A DNA stretch of 64,000 nt from Drosophila pseudoobscura. Its lineage: Eukaryota; Arthropoda; Insecta; Diptera; Drosophilidae. The position numbers were made by a program, and so were the translations under genes. The notes beneath the pieces were generated by a model. It was not told where the DNA came from and did no database searches. It saw only the letters and a list, made by a program, of their open reading frames with translations. This document shows, piece by piece, positions 54,901 through 64,000 of the stretch. Location: contig NC_046683.1 of assembly GCF_009870125.1 (NCBI RefSeq), positions 65,177,869 through 65,241,868 on the forward strand, written 5' to 3'. Within the stretch, counting starts at the first letter, position 1, and each line of letters starts with the position of its first letter.

Positions 54901-57512
54901 AATGGGTTAAATATCGAGTTTTAGATAGATTTCTAATCGCTTTATTTAGTTTGTTTTTGTTTTTGGACTCTGTGGCTAGCTCTCTCCCATTCCCAAGTTT
55001 CAGGCAGGATTCAGTTTTTTTTGGAACACAATCAAATACACACACAATAATAGGTTTTAAACATAGCAAATGCGGCACGGCACGGCACGCACGATCACAG
55101 CTACAGTTACAGATACAGATACGTTATATATCGTTGCACTTTCACTTAGTCGGTAAGCAATGAATCATAATCAGTAATCGAATCGAATCAGAGATCAGAT
55201 AGTCGGTACTCAATGTATTGTATGCTATAGTTCTCATATATTGTATATATTCAGCCTTAGCTCTAGCGTTATTTCTCCGAGTGCTGTGCTGTGCTGTGTA
55301 CTGAAAATGGTTTTGGAAATGGTCGATGGATGGTTGCACAGTTCGTGTGTGTAATGATCGTGTGAGATATGATCGTGAGGAACGTCAAATGGGTGGAGCG
55401 AGAGAGCGAGAGCGAGAGAGACAGATAGAGAGAGTGATCCTAAGCCAGTCCTCCAAGACTGTGTCGCCATTCGAATAATATCCCATTTCTTAATACCCCT
55501 ATTCCACTGGAGTGAGTGTAAATTCCCCATAGGTGAATAGACACATTCGACACGAGCAAAGACCATTCGCCAGGAGCGAGAAATAATCCAGTTGTAGGGC
55601 ATCGGAAGGAATATTGTACTGCCTCTCAGCATCCCAGTGGAACCAACATGGGTATCCGCTCCAAACGAAACTGTGGTATAACATAATCCAGTTTCTATTT
55701 GCAGAAAGTTACCCATTCACATTAATTCGATTCAATATTTAATGCAGAGCTAATCTTTGCGAACACAGTCCACTATACATATGTCCCACCGTTCTACCGT
55801 TCTATGATTGCTTCGGTTCAGTCAGTGTCCATTCGAGTCGGGGATTCTGGGTGTCTGTGTGCGTGTGTCAAATACGTACGAAATAATGATGGTAAGGAAA
55901 ATAAACAAACGATAAACCATGGGAACCTTAAACCCTGCTGCAAAACCCGATGAATCATGAGCTGCTGCCATGAAAGGATGATGGAGAAGTGTGTGGGCGG
56001 CGCGGCACTGAGTGTGGACTTACCCGAGTGCGAGGACTGAGAGTTTGGCGCATCGTGCTCAGATGGTGTGGTGGCGCCGGAAATGTCCAGGGGCATCGTT
56101 TGGTTCACTCCGCCGATATCCACCTCGGGCTTCTGCATTGGCCAACAGCAGCACAAGAGAAAAGAAATTCAAAATTAGTAAGATTGCACAAGGGGCGAAA
56201 GGGCGGAAAGGGGGCAACGTGACCAATTTCATTACAATTTGCATATGTAAGTGTCCGTGTCCGTCGTCCAGGTCCGAGTCCTGCGGCTGCTGGTCCAGCT
56301 CGCTGCTCGCCGACTCCTTCAGCAGCTTGGAAGCGTGCAGTGAATGGCTCGCGAGACTGCCCAATGCAGCCGCCGTATTGGCCGCCCCGCCAAAGGACAT
56401 TTGGCTCATTTGGGCGAGACTGAGGCCCGCATTGCCAGCGGCACTCCCGGCATCCAAAGAACTGTTGTGCTGCTCCTCTGCATTGTTGCGTTCGCCAGAG
56501 CCTACAGCATATGGGAATTTGATTGGAAATGGTTAGTCTCTCACGTCAGACTCCAAAGGACTGCAGGAACTCTTGCGACGATGCTTTACCCAACTCACAC
56601 TCACCGTTATTCGAGGATTTGCGCAGCCTCTTGCGCCGCGTGGCCGGCGATGTGCCAGCGCTCAGCGGCGAGGGGGTTCGTCTCATCTGATGGTGATGCG
56701 TCTGCGGCGCCTGCGTCTGTCCGCCCTGCTGCTGTTGCTGCTGCTGCTGCTGATGCTGGTGGTGATGATGATGGTGTTGCTGCTGCTGTTGCTGGGCCTG
56801 CTGCTGTTGTTGCTGCTGCTGTTGGAGCTGGTGCTGCTGCTGCTGCTGGTGGTGATGATGCTGCTGCTGTTGCTGGGCCTGCTGTTGTTGCTGTTGCTGC
56901 TGTTGGAACTGTTGCGCCTCGCTGCTGCTCCACAGCGAGTCGCCCACACTGCTGCCACTGGCAGCACCTAGGCTGCCCGCAGAGGTACCTCCTGCTCCCG
57001 CCACACCAGAGCCGGCGCCACCCACCAGCTCAGTGCCGTCGCTCGATGATTTGCTGTCCGATTTGGTGAGATTGGCCGGGTCCGTGGGCATCTCGGCCAG
57101 GCCCTTGATCTTGAGCATCTCGGCCGTCTTAAGTATGTGCGGTAGCTGCTCCTGCGACACGTTCACCTCCCCGTAATACATAAAGTCCACCATCGTCTTG
57201 AGATCATCATATTGAACGTCTTTCAGTATAACGATCGGATGCTGGCACGGATTCGTCGTGAACAGGGCCTAAATCAGAGAAGAAATGAAGTCAGAGCTTA
57301 GTTAATTTTTCGAGGTACATGCGGAATAAACGCCTATTCACCTGAAAGTACGAGCTGCATGCAGACAGTACTATTTTATGGGCCTGCAGCTGGCGCCCCT
57401 CGGCAGCCAGCGTGACATCCACCAGGGTGCCATTGTGCAGCAGCGAGGAGCACACCGATATGAAGTTCGGCTGGTGATTGTTCCACCGCAGGCAGAACTG
57501 TTGCACAGACAT
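48918..57512 (-). CDS. BtbVII: BtbVII, BTB plus transposase-type zinc-ribbon isoform
   Basis: Exons 57512-57342, 57268-56605, 56501-56236, 56132-56024, then 50637-49427 and 49358-48918; 953 residues. The fourth exon ends with one base of a codon (CAC TCG G), and both this 3' path and the Psq path (separate entry) resume in matching phase. The new C-terminus is Ser/His/Pro-rich (His-Gln runs near 520-560). It ends in a zinc-binding module: CNFC, then [20 protein letters not shown] and FQEYH (about residues 836-877). That spacing (CxxC...YxCxxCxxxLCxxPCFxxYH) is the C-terminal zinc ribbon of piggyBac-type transposases (PF13842). So one isoform swaps a Psq DNA-binding domain for a domesticated transposase-like ribbon. 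The splice link is inferred from phase and strand; an independent gene starting in the intron cannot be excluded. Confidence 0.65.
50638..53424. other. BtbVII intron and 3' UTR of the Psq isoform
   Basis: About 2.8 kb without a coding gene. It should serve as 3' UTR of the Psq isoform (stop at 53425) and as intron for the longer isoform. It is AT-rich with TATATA and CA/TG microsatellites (51140-51240, 51880-51900, 52150-52200) and an A15 run at 51679-51693. Confidence 0.5.
53425..57512 (-). CDS. BtbVII: BtbVII, BTB plus Pipsqueak isoform
   Basis: Exons 57512-57342, 57268-56605, 56501-56236, 56132-56024 and 54554-53425; 779 residues. The BTB/POZ domain (1-~115) opens with [17 protein letters not shown], the hallmark of the fly Tramtrack-type BTB group, and contains [13 protein letters not shown] and [12 protein letters not shown]. 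Long Gln/His tracts follow (about 170-242). The last exon starts [14 protein letters not shown], a motif shared by several Psq-family proteins. It continues with Gly/Gln runs and a single Psq helix-turn-helix ([36 protein letters not shown]; about 600-645). It is a nuclear transcription or chromatin regulator. The neighbourhood with rasp supports BtbVII (CG43365, formerly CG11494). The start region is 1.47 kb from the repeat and motif 1 at 58985, so a 5' UTR intron is likely. Confidence 0.87.
54745..54785. repeat. GGGTCAT heptamer tandem repeat
   Basis: Three to four ggtcatg units in a BtbVII intron. Confidence 0.7.
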
Positions 57513-58984
57513 GGTAAACGCTTTGCAATCTCCAATCTCTACCTATCTACCGCACCGCCGAATGCCTGCGTCACTGCGCGGCAAACAACAGTGAAGAGGA
57601 GCGCTGCCCGCGGCCGATGGCCACAAGAGTCTCCGCCACTTTTCGCCTCTGTCTGTCTGCTTCCTATCTGTTTTGGTTGTCGTGTGGGCACCGACAGCAA
57701 CAATTCACACTGATAACACCTTTTTATCGCCGTGAGCTGCCGCTCTTTATTGATTTTTTTGTTTTTTTTTTTTTTAATATTTTTATATTGTCTTTTGTGA
57801 TGTTTTCTGTTATGCTGCTGCTGCTGCTGCTTCTGCTCGTTCCGTTGTTTTCTTCGTTGCTTTCTTTAATTAAAATTTATGTACAATATTCTTTTCGGGG
57901 CGCCCTACGTGTACATGTGTGTTTCAGTGTGTGTGTGTGTATATATCGTGTTCTGGCGCTCGGGGGTCGGGGTGGTGGGTTTATAGCTTCTATGCCGCAC
58001 GCATCGTACATCACTAAAATGGAAAGAAGAGCAAATGCCACAAATAAATTATCTGGACTCCAATCTCCGATCGTTTTTCACAAAAGCTTTTCCCCCAAAC
58101 TGCCGAAATTTTCATCAACTTTGTTGTGTTTTCTCTCCCTTGTCCGTTGTCTGCCCGCCCGCGCTCTCTTTTCGACGTCGTTCTGGCACCTTCCTGCTCT
58201 GCGTTTCTGTGTATCACAGCTGCGCCGCGCTGCGCTCGCACGCTCGTATGTAATTATACAGTCGCGAAAACGAAGGAAAAACCAACCCAATCCCAGTGTG
58301 TACTTGTTGTTGTTGGTGTTGTTGCTTTTGCTTTTGCCTGGCTCTTCTGCCGAAAAGTTTTATTTTTGATAAATCCGAGAAACGTAACGAAACCGAATAG
58401 CTTTTGGGTCTGTTGCTGTGGCGCAGACCTTGAATTTTCTTTGATTCTTATGACGTAATTAGCGCGTCCGCTCCGCCTCGCCTGGCCCCCTCTTCATCTC
58501 ACCCACACAGCGACAGACAGCGACCCGATGTACTAATCGCTGCCTCCGCTTCGTTTAGACATCGTATCGATATTTTCAGAGGCATTTATTTATGTGGTGT
58601 CGCGCGTTATTTTAGGTATACAATTTATACACAAACCCAATGACTACCACATGTTTTCCACTTTCTTTACCCGAGTACTTTGCCGTTTTTAAATCGAGTT
58701 TTCTATGCTGTGGGGTTTGTGGTAGGTTTTTTTGTATTATTTTGCAGAAAAGAAAACAGAGACGGCGAGGTAGAAAGTCCAAAAACAAAATGGCGCGCGC
58801 CTTTACCAAAATTATGCGCGTGCAAAACGGTCTAAAAGCATTTAAACACTATATATCTTTACTGATTTCGCTTCACCATTAGATGATTTATTTGTGTGTA
58901 CAATTTTTGCACCGTTTTCCTTTATATTTGTTTACGAAAAATTAACTTGAAATTTTCTTACGTTTTCTTTCTTGCTCTTGACAG

Positions 58985-59224
58985 CAGTGTGACCGCGGAT
59001 TTATCGCTAAAATATACGGTCTGGCCCTCAGAAATATACTGAAATATACCGTCTCATTTTCAAAATATACCGTAAATATACTGATGATTTTTCGTAATCC
59101 ATCAAATTTTTCGATTTTGATATTCGGTGGAATATTACTGGAAGGCTAGGATTTCCAGTCCTGAACACAACATTTTATCTGATTCACGAATCAATTTCGT
59201 ACAAGTTTGGCTAATTTTAAAGAC
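58985..59224 (+). repeat. AATATACCGT promoter-type repeat, copy 3
   Basis: The best-preserved copy. It begins CAGTGTGACCGCGGATT, then CCCTCAGAAATATACTGA, AAATATACCGTAAATATACT, TTCGATTTTGATATTCGG, GGCTAGGATTTCCAG and GTTTGGCTAATTTTAA. It matches copy 2 along its whole length, and copy 4 (inverted) over about 140 bp. Confidence 0.88.
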
Positions 59225-59300
59225 TTCCTTTTATTGGATTGTTTTTAAAACATAATGGGAATAACTCCACAAAGATCCGATCAAAAGAGTGGAAATCCCA

Positions 59301-59350
59301 TCAAAATATACCGTCCGAATTTCAAAATATACCGTAAATATACTGCTGAA
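59301..59350 (+). repeat. AATATACCGT repeat, partial copy
   Basis: Only the AAAATATACCGTCCGAAT and AAAATATACCGTAAATATAC core pair is present. It lies inside the segment bounded by copies 3 and 4. Confidence 0.7.
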
Positions 59351-59910
59351 AATGCTCATACGTTGCTTGAGATGGAGTGTAAAAATATTCCGCTCCTTGT
59401 GTTGCATTGCTTTTGGCATATATCGATATGTACGCATGGAAATTATTAATCATCGGCACTGTCATATGAAATCCATCATTGAATAAGTGCTGGTGAACGC
59501 GCCCATTCTTAGAATTGAAACATTTGTATTCATACATACATATATTTTTTTGAAGTATACTGAAGTACCATACCATAAAATAACAACAATAATTCAAATA
59601 TGAGGATTCATGCAGTGAAACACGATTTGATATAGGAAAAATTAAAGAAACCGTCATATTGAAGTTTTTGGAATTTTAATGTTTTTTTCAAACCGATCTA
59701 ATTTAGTTAAAAAAAACCTGTGTTTAGTTGTTCGCAGAATTTTGCAAGGTCATACTGTTAATTGTCAGTCGGAACTGATTCAGTTGCACTGGTTCCTTAG
59801 GTGACTCGCGAAATTTGTTGTTGCACTTTCTGTAGGGATGTGAAGACATCGATAATTTCTCCCGGCACTTAAAAGTAGTTAATGTTTTAGAAAATTGAAA
59901 TAAAGCCGAG

Positions 59911-60052
59911 ATCTAGATAGCTAGTAATATTCAACGGAATATCAAAATCGAGGAATGTGTTAAATATAACTTGAATTCGTCAGTATATTTTCGTAAATTT
60001 CTAAGGTCGGACGGTATATTTAAACGATAAGTCCGGGGTAACGGTCACACTG
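59911..60052 (-). repeat. AATATACCGT promoter-type repeat, copy 4 (inverted)
   Basis: Inverted relative to copy 3. Read on the minus strand it gives CAGTGTGACCGTTACC, TTATCGTTTAAATATACCGT, CAGTATATT-type text, TCGATTTTGATATTC and TAGCTATCTAG. The motif-1 end lies 89 bases before the Usp5 ATG, so it probably sits at the Usp5 transcription start. Confidence 0.82.
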
Positions 60053-60140
60053 CATCCCTAGGCAGCAGCGGCAGCTGCGAAAAATTCTCAATAAATCATA
60101 CAAATATTTTGCGAATACAGAAATATTTCCAGATTTAATC

Positions 60141-62700
60141 ATGGAGGAACTTCGCAAGCATTTATCAAAGGTCAACGTGATCTGCGCCTCAGGCGCTAGC
60201 TCTCCGCCAGTGTACAAAGACGAGTGCGTCTATTCATACGACAACCCAGAGACGCCCACCGGCCTATACGTGTGCCTGCACAGTTTCCTGGGCTTTGGCG
60301 AGGCTCATGTGCGCGAATATGCCAGTAAGACTGGCAACGCGGTCTTCCTGCACATCAAGCGTGAGAAGACGCTGAAAAAGGACGAGAGCGCAGAACAGGA
60401 GAAAAAGGAAGCCGCTGCCGAAGCCCCGCCAGAGAGTAAGATCACACGCCTGGCCATTGGGGTGGACGGCGGCTACAATGAGACTGATTTGGCCAAAAAG
60501 TATGAGATTAAGGACACCTACAGCATTGTGGTTGCTCCCGAGCTGGACAAGAAGCTGCCCTATCCCGATCCCGAGCTGCCCATTCGCGTGTCTCAGGCAA
60601 TCGAAGGCATTCTGGCAGCGGACTCGGCAATTTCCAAGCTGGAGAAGTCCACACTGATGGGTGAGTGTGTGTAGACGCTTCTTGCTGGACGTTTTCCTGA
60701 CGAGCAGAATCTTCCTTTTCGATTTTGTAGGCACTTGGGATGGTGAGGTCCGTCAGGCATCCAAGTATGCAGAAAACCTCGAGCAGCTAAATAACGGCAA
60801 GAGGATTCCGCCATCCGGTTGGCAGTGTGAGAAGTGCGATTTGACCAGCAATCTCTGGCTGAATCTAACCGACGGCTCAATACTCTGCGGCCGCAAGTTC
60901 TTTGATGGCAGCGGTGGCAACGATCACGCTGTGGAGCACTATCGCGTGACCAACTATCCGCTGGCCGTCAAGCTGGGCACCATCACCGCCGACGGCAAGT
61001 CCGATGTCTTCTCCTACCCGGAGGACGACATGGTCATCGATCCGCACCTGGAGAAGCATCTCTCCCACTTTGGCATCAATATGGCGGCCATGAAGAAGAG
61101 CGAGAAATCGATGGTCGAGCTGGAGCTGGAGATAAACCAGCGCATCGGCGAATGGTCGGCCCTGACCGAGAGCGATAGTGAGCTGCAGCCTATGGCCGGA
61201 CCGGGATACACAGGAATGCGGAATTTGGGCAATAGCTGCTACATCAACAGCGTGATGCAGGTGCTCTTTGTCATTCCTGACTTCCAGGAGCGTTTTGTCG
61301 GCACCGGGGCTGAGCGGTACTTTAGTGAGTTCCCCAGCGATCCGGCGAACGACTTCAACATACAGATGGCCAAGCTGGGCAACGGCCTCCAGTCGGGCAA
61401 GTACAGCAGCATCGTCGAGAACACACTGGACACGGATAACTTGTCGGGCATATCGCCGGCCATGTTCAAGAACATTGTAGGCAAGAACCATCCGGAGTTC
61501 AGTACCAAGCAGCAGCAGGATGCCAACGACTTCTATCTGCATTTGCTTACGATGCTCGATCGCAATTCGCGCAATCAATCGAATCCGGCGGATGCCCTGA
61601 AGTTCCTGCTGGAGGATCGCGTGGAGTGCCTGGCCAGCCGCAAGGTCAAGTACAAGAAGCGCGAGGAGTACAGCTTCCGGCTGCCCATACCGCTGGAGAA
61701 GGCCACTAATCTGGATGAGGTCAGGGAGTATCAGGAGCGGGACCAGGCAGCCCGCGAGAGCGGACAGCGTCTCGTCGATCGCGACATTGTCCGTCACAAG
61801 GTGCCGCTGCGGGCCTGCCTGGAGCGCTTCTTCGGCACGGAGCTCATCGAGCAGTTCTACTCGACGGCCATCAATGGCAAAACGAACGCAGAGAAGACCA
61901 CACGCATGGCCACCATGCCCGACTTCCTCATGATCCATCTGGGAAAGTTCACGCTGGGCGACGACTGGGTGCCCAAGAAGCTGGACGTCTCCGTGGACAT
62001 GCCCGACGATCTGGATCTGAGCGCCTGGAAGTCCACCGGCGGTGGCCTAAAGCCTGGTGAGGAGCCACTGCCCGAACCGGCCGCCGAGCAGCCCAAGTTC
62101 ACGTTCGACGATGCGGTCATGTCGGAGTTGCTCAATATGGGCTTTCCCCATGAGGCCTGCAAGCGGGCCTGCTTCCACACCAAGAACAGCGGCCTGGAGG
62201 CCGCCTCCAACTGGCTAATGGAGCACATTGCCGACGAGGACATCTCCGATCCGTTTGAGGTGCCCAACAATAGCATCGGGGACTGCGCCAGCGAGCAGTT
62301 TGTGGCCAATCCGGAAAGCCTGGCTATGCTCATGAGCATGGGATTCGATGAACGCCAGGCCGTGGCCGCCCTCAAGGCCACCGATGGGAATGTGGAGCGT
62401 GCCACAGACTGGATCTTCTCGCATGCCGACAGCATCCCCATGGACGAGACCCCGGCCGTGGCAACACCGGCGACCTCTGCTCCTTCCACTTCTGCCGCCG
62501 CCAACTATCGTGACGGCACGGGCAAGTACAAGCTGGTGGCTTTCATCTCGCACATGGGCACCTCGGCCCAGGTGGGCCACTATGTCTGCCACATCCGGAA
62601 GAACGGCGAGTGGGTCATCTACAACGACACCAAGGTGGCCAAGTCGCAGAATCCACCCAAGGATCTCGGCTACTTGTATCTGTACATGCGCGATGAGTAG
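60141..62700 (+). CDS. Usp5: ubiquitin C-terminal hydrolase USP5 (isopeptidase T)
   Basis: Exons 60141-60660 and 60731-62700; 829 residues, the usual length. It disassembles unanchored polyubiquitin chains and so keeps free ubiquitin available and the proteasome clear. Order: a cryptic N-terminal UBP-like domain, the ZnF-UBP domain that grips the free C-terminus of ubiquitin (WQCEKCDLTSNLWLNLTDGS, LCGRKFFDGSGGNDHAVEHY; about 200-250), the split peptidase with its Cys box (GMRNLGNSCYINSVMQVLF, about 345) and QQDANDFYLHLL, two UBA domains (MSELLNMGFPHEACKRA and MLMSMGFDERQAVAALKAT; about 655 and 720), and the His box (GHYVCHIRKNGEWVIYND). All catalytic residues are present. AATAAA at 62758-62763 follows the stop. 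Confidence 0.95.
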
Positions 62701-62917
62701 TAGTCCGAGCCCGTGGTCTGATCTCATCCCAAATTAAAAGTCCTCCCTAAATCACTAAATAAAAACTATTATATACACCCCCAAAGGAAACTCCGAAATA
62801 AAGAATAAACCTACATTAAATGGTATCTAGAATTGCATCAGGAATAGGTTACAGGCTGCAGGTCGCCCCCAATCCCCACTAACCAATGCGACTCAGGATT
62901 GCAGATTGCCTGGAATT
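62701..62917. terminator. convergent 3' ends, Usp5 and Alg2
   Basis: 217 bases between stops. Usp5 AATAAA signals lie at 62758-62763 and near 62798-62808. No clear AATAAA for Alg2 is seen on the minus strand here, so its transcript may use a variant signal or run under Usp5. Confidence 0.4.
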
Positions 62918-64000
62918 TTAATCAAGTTTCTTCCGGGAGGGGGGCACTAGATCTTGGACAATGCCATTCAAACGGTCCGCGAATGCCTCGAAGGAGAACT
63001 TTTGCTGCACCCTCTTATGGCCCTGATCGCCCATCTTCAGGCGCAGCGGTTCGTCGCGAAACAACTGGCACATGGCGCCGCCAAAGCTCTTCGCCTGCTT
63101 CTCGCAGAGGAAGCCCGTGGAAGTGTGCACCACAGTCTCCGTGGGCCCGCCGCTGTTGAGGGCCACCACCGGCTTGGAGAAATACATGCCCTCCAAGGGG
63201 ACGATGCCAAAGTGCTCGTTCTCTGGGGTGTAGAGCAGACAGTGGGCGGCATACAGAAGGCGACACTTCTCCTCGTCCGTGGGTGAGCGCAGCAGTATGA
63301 CATGTTCTTGGAGGTCCAGCTCGGTAGTCAGTTGTTCCAACTCCGCGTAGTGCTCGACATTCTCGAGGCAGCGCGTGTCATAGCCGCCGGCGATGATCAG
63401 GCGACAGCGCTTGAAATCCGCCGATGAGAGCATGTCTCCCATAAGACGCAGCGACTTCAATGCCAGAGCGTGGTTTTTCTTTCTTTCGTAGCGATTGATG
63501 TCCAGATAGATGAAGGCGTTTCGCGGCACCCGCGGATGCACGGTCTCTTCCAAGACAGTGGAGCGCTGCTGTAGCTTCTGTTCCATCTGGTCGAAGTATT
63601 GCGTGTGAATGGAGGGGTAGAGAACGTCGGGTACGGTTCGCAGCCGTCGGAATGTGTCCTGGAATACGCGTAGCGTGAACTTGGAATTGACCAGCACCTT
63701 GTCCGCCAGGCCAACAGTGTGCTCCTCCAGCCAGTTGATGGGAGCGCGATACACGCGCTTCAGCAGGCCCTCCCTGGCGCTGAGCAGCTGGTCCGGAAAG
63801 TGACAGTAGAAGAGAACTCGCGGCCGGTGACGAGCCAGGCGCAAGACAGGCACACAGACGGATATCAGATCGCAGAACACCACATCCACCTGCTCGCGCT
63901 GGGGCATAAAGAAGCTGGCATAGAAGGCGGCATATAGCATGCGGATGTAAGCGCAGAAGGCATAGAACCGCCCAAAGAGCTTCCGTGGCAGCCAGTCGCC
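62918..64000 (-). CDS. Alg2: ALG2 mannosyltransferase, 3' part
   Basis: The frame is open from the window edge to the stop at 62918; at least 360 residues are inside and the N-terminal part lies beyond 64000. ALG2 adds the second and third mannoses (alpha-1,3 and alpha-1,6) to the dolichol-linked N-glycan precursor on the cytosolic face of the ER. It is a GT4-fold glycosyltransferase. The sequence shows GDWLPRKLFGRFYAF near the edge, VLFYCHFPDQLL, the hinge segment with VLYPSIHTQYFD, INRYERKKNHALAL, and the donor-site box NEHFGIVPLEGMYFSKPVVALNS with the family's E-x7-E Glu pair. No frameshift or intron is visible within the window. Confidence 0.93.
   Translation of the reverse strand, partial: GDWLPRKLFGRFYAFCAYIRMLYAAFYASFFMPQREQVDVVFCDLISVCVPVLRLARHRPRVLFYCHFPDQLLSAREGLLKRVYRAPINWLEEHTVGLADKVLVNSKFTLRVFQDTFRRLRTVPDVLYPSIHTQYFDQMEQKLQQRSTVLEETVHPRVPRNAFIYLDINRYERKKNHALALKSLRLMGDMLSSADFKRCRLIIAGGYDTRCLENVEHYAELEQLTTELDLQEHVILLRSPTDEEKCRLLYAAHCLLYTPENEHFGIVPLEGMYFSKPVVALNSGGPTETVVHTSTGFLCEKQAKSFGGAMCQLFRDEPLRLKMGDQGHKRVQQKFSFEAFADRLNGIVQDLVPPSRKKLD

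Larger units (their letters stand above)
57513..60140. promoter_or_regulatory. divergent BtbVII/Usp5 upstream region
   Basis: No further gene supported. Two inverted motif-1 sites, CAGTGTGACC at 58985-58994 (facing BtbVII) and GGTCACACTG at 60043-60052 (facing Usp5), bound a 1.07 kb AT-rich segment made largely of AATATACC repeat copies (separate entries). The first 1.4 kb (57513-58980) is probably BtbVII 5' UTR and intron, with simple T and TG runs. Confidence 0.55.

Noticed and set aside
56573-56971. Leu/Val-rich plus-strand frame that looks like a membrane protein
   Set aside because: It is the antisense of the BtbVII poly-Gln/His tract; CAG/CAT repeats read backwards give Leu and Met/Val runs.
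60877-61938. A 353-codon minus-strand frame within Usp5
   Set aside because: It mirrors the conserved ZnF-UBP and peptidase coding sequence on the plus strand.
1-64000. tRNA, rRNA, CRISPR, microRNA hairpins or prokaryotic-type operons
   Set aside because: I saw no cloverleaf, rRNA segment, regular spacer array or recognisable fly microRNA. Small RNA genes could be missed by eye, but none can be supported.

Overview
This window is Drosophila nuclear DNA. The evidence is short introns (54 to 70 bp) with GT-AG ends, Drosophila core-promoter motifs (TATA/Inr, motif 1 GGTCACACTG), poly-Gln/His-rich regulators and fly-specific families (BTB-Pipsqueak, Starvin, ASCIZ). The gene set fits Muller element D (3L of D. 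melanogaster). From memory of D. melanogaster map positions, the left half resembles a 69-70 block (lipase-like gene, receptor guanylyl cyclase, CG10089, stv, Abp1). The right half resembles a 63-64 block (ASCIZ, rasp, pfk, ND-30, BtbVII, Usp5, Alg2). This suggests a non-melanogaster species, possibly of the obscura group; that assignment is inference.

Layout. 1-8.4 kb is gene-poor, with a broken P-superfamily transposase (1.35-2.24 kb), dispersed-repeat scraps and simple repeats. 8.45-9.45 kb (-) encodes a secreted lipase-fold protein whose nucleophile Ser is Ala. 12.18-17.26 kb (+) is a 14-exon receptor guanylyl cyclase. 17.6-24.9 kb (-) holds two tandem DUSP22/15-type phosphatases: the ancestral-looking gene (CG10089) and a shorter copy that has lost a splice donor and the N-myristoylation start. 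24.9-33 kb is mostly noncoding 5' territory of stv. 33.06-36.9 kb (+) is stv (BAG3-type co-chaperone) with an upstream and an internal stress-type promoter. 38.26-40.13 kb (-) is Abp1 (ADF-H + SH3).

The right half is dense: ASCIZ (+), rasp (-), a three-Psq BTB gene most like pfk (-), ND-30 (+), BtbVII (-, with two alternative 3' ends: a Psq helix-turn-helix or a transposase-type zinc ribbon), Usp5 (+) and the 3' part of Alg2 (-).

Cross-cutting features. A dispersed ~150-240 bp repeat rich in AATATACCGT, ending in a motif-1 promoter element, sits at the 5' ends of Abp1, BtbVII and Usp5, with another copy near 1 kb and a related unit between pfk and ND-30. It may be a promoter-carrying inverted-repeat element. 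Functionally the window mixes proteostasis (stv, Usp5, Alg2), signalling (cyclase, phosphatases, rasp), actin (Abp1), transcription (ASCIZ, pfk, BtbVII) and respiration (ND-30). No operon-like logic is expected; pairs are arranged convergently (cyclase/phosphatase copy, stv/Abp1, ASCIZ/rasp, Usp5/Alg2) or divergently (pfk/ND-30, BtbVII/Usp5).
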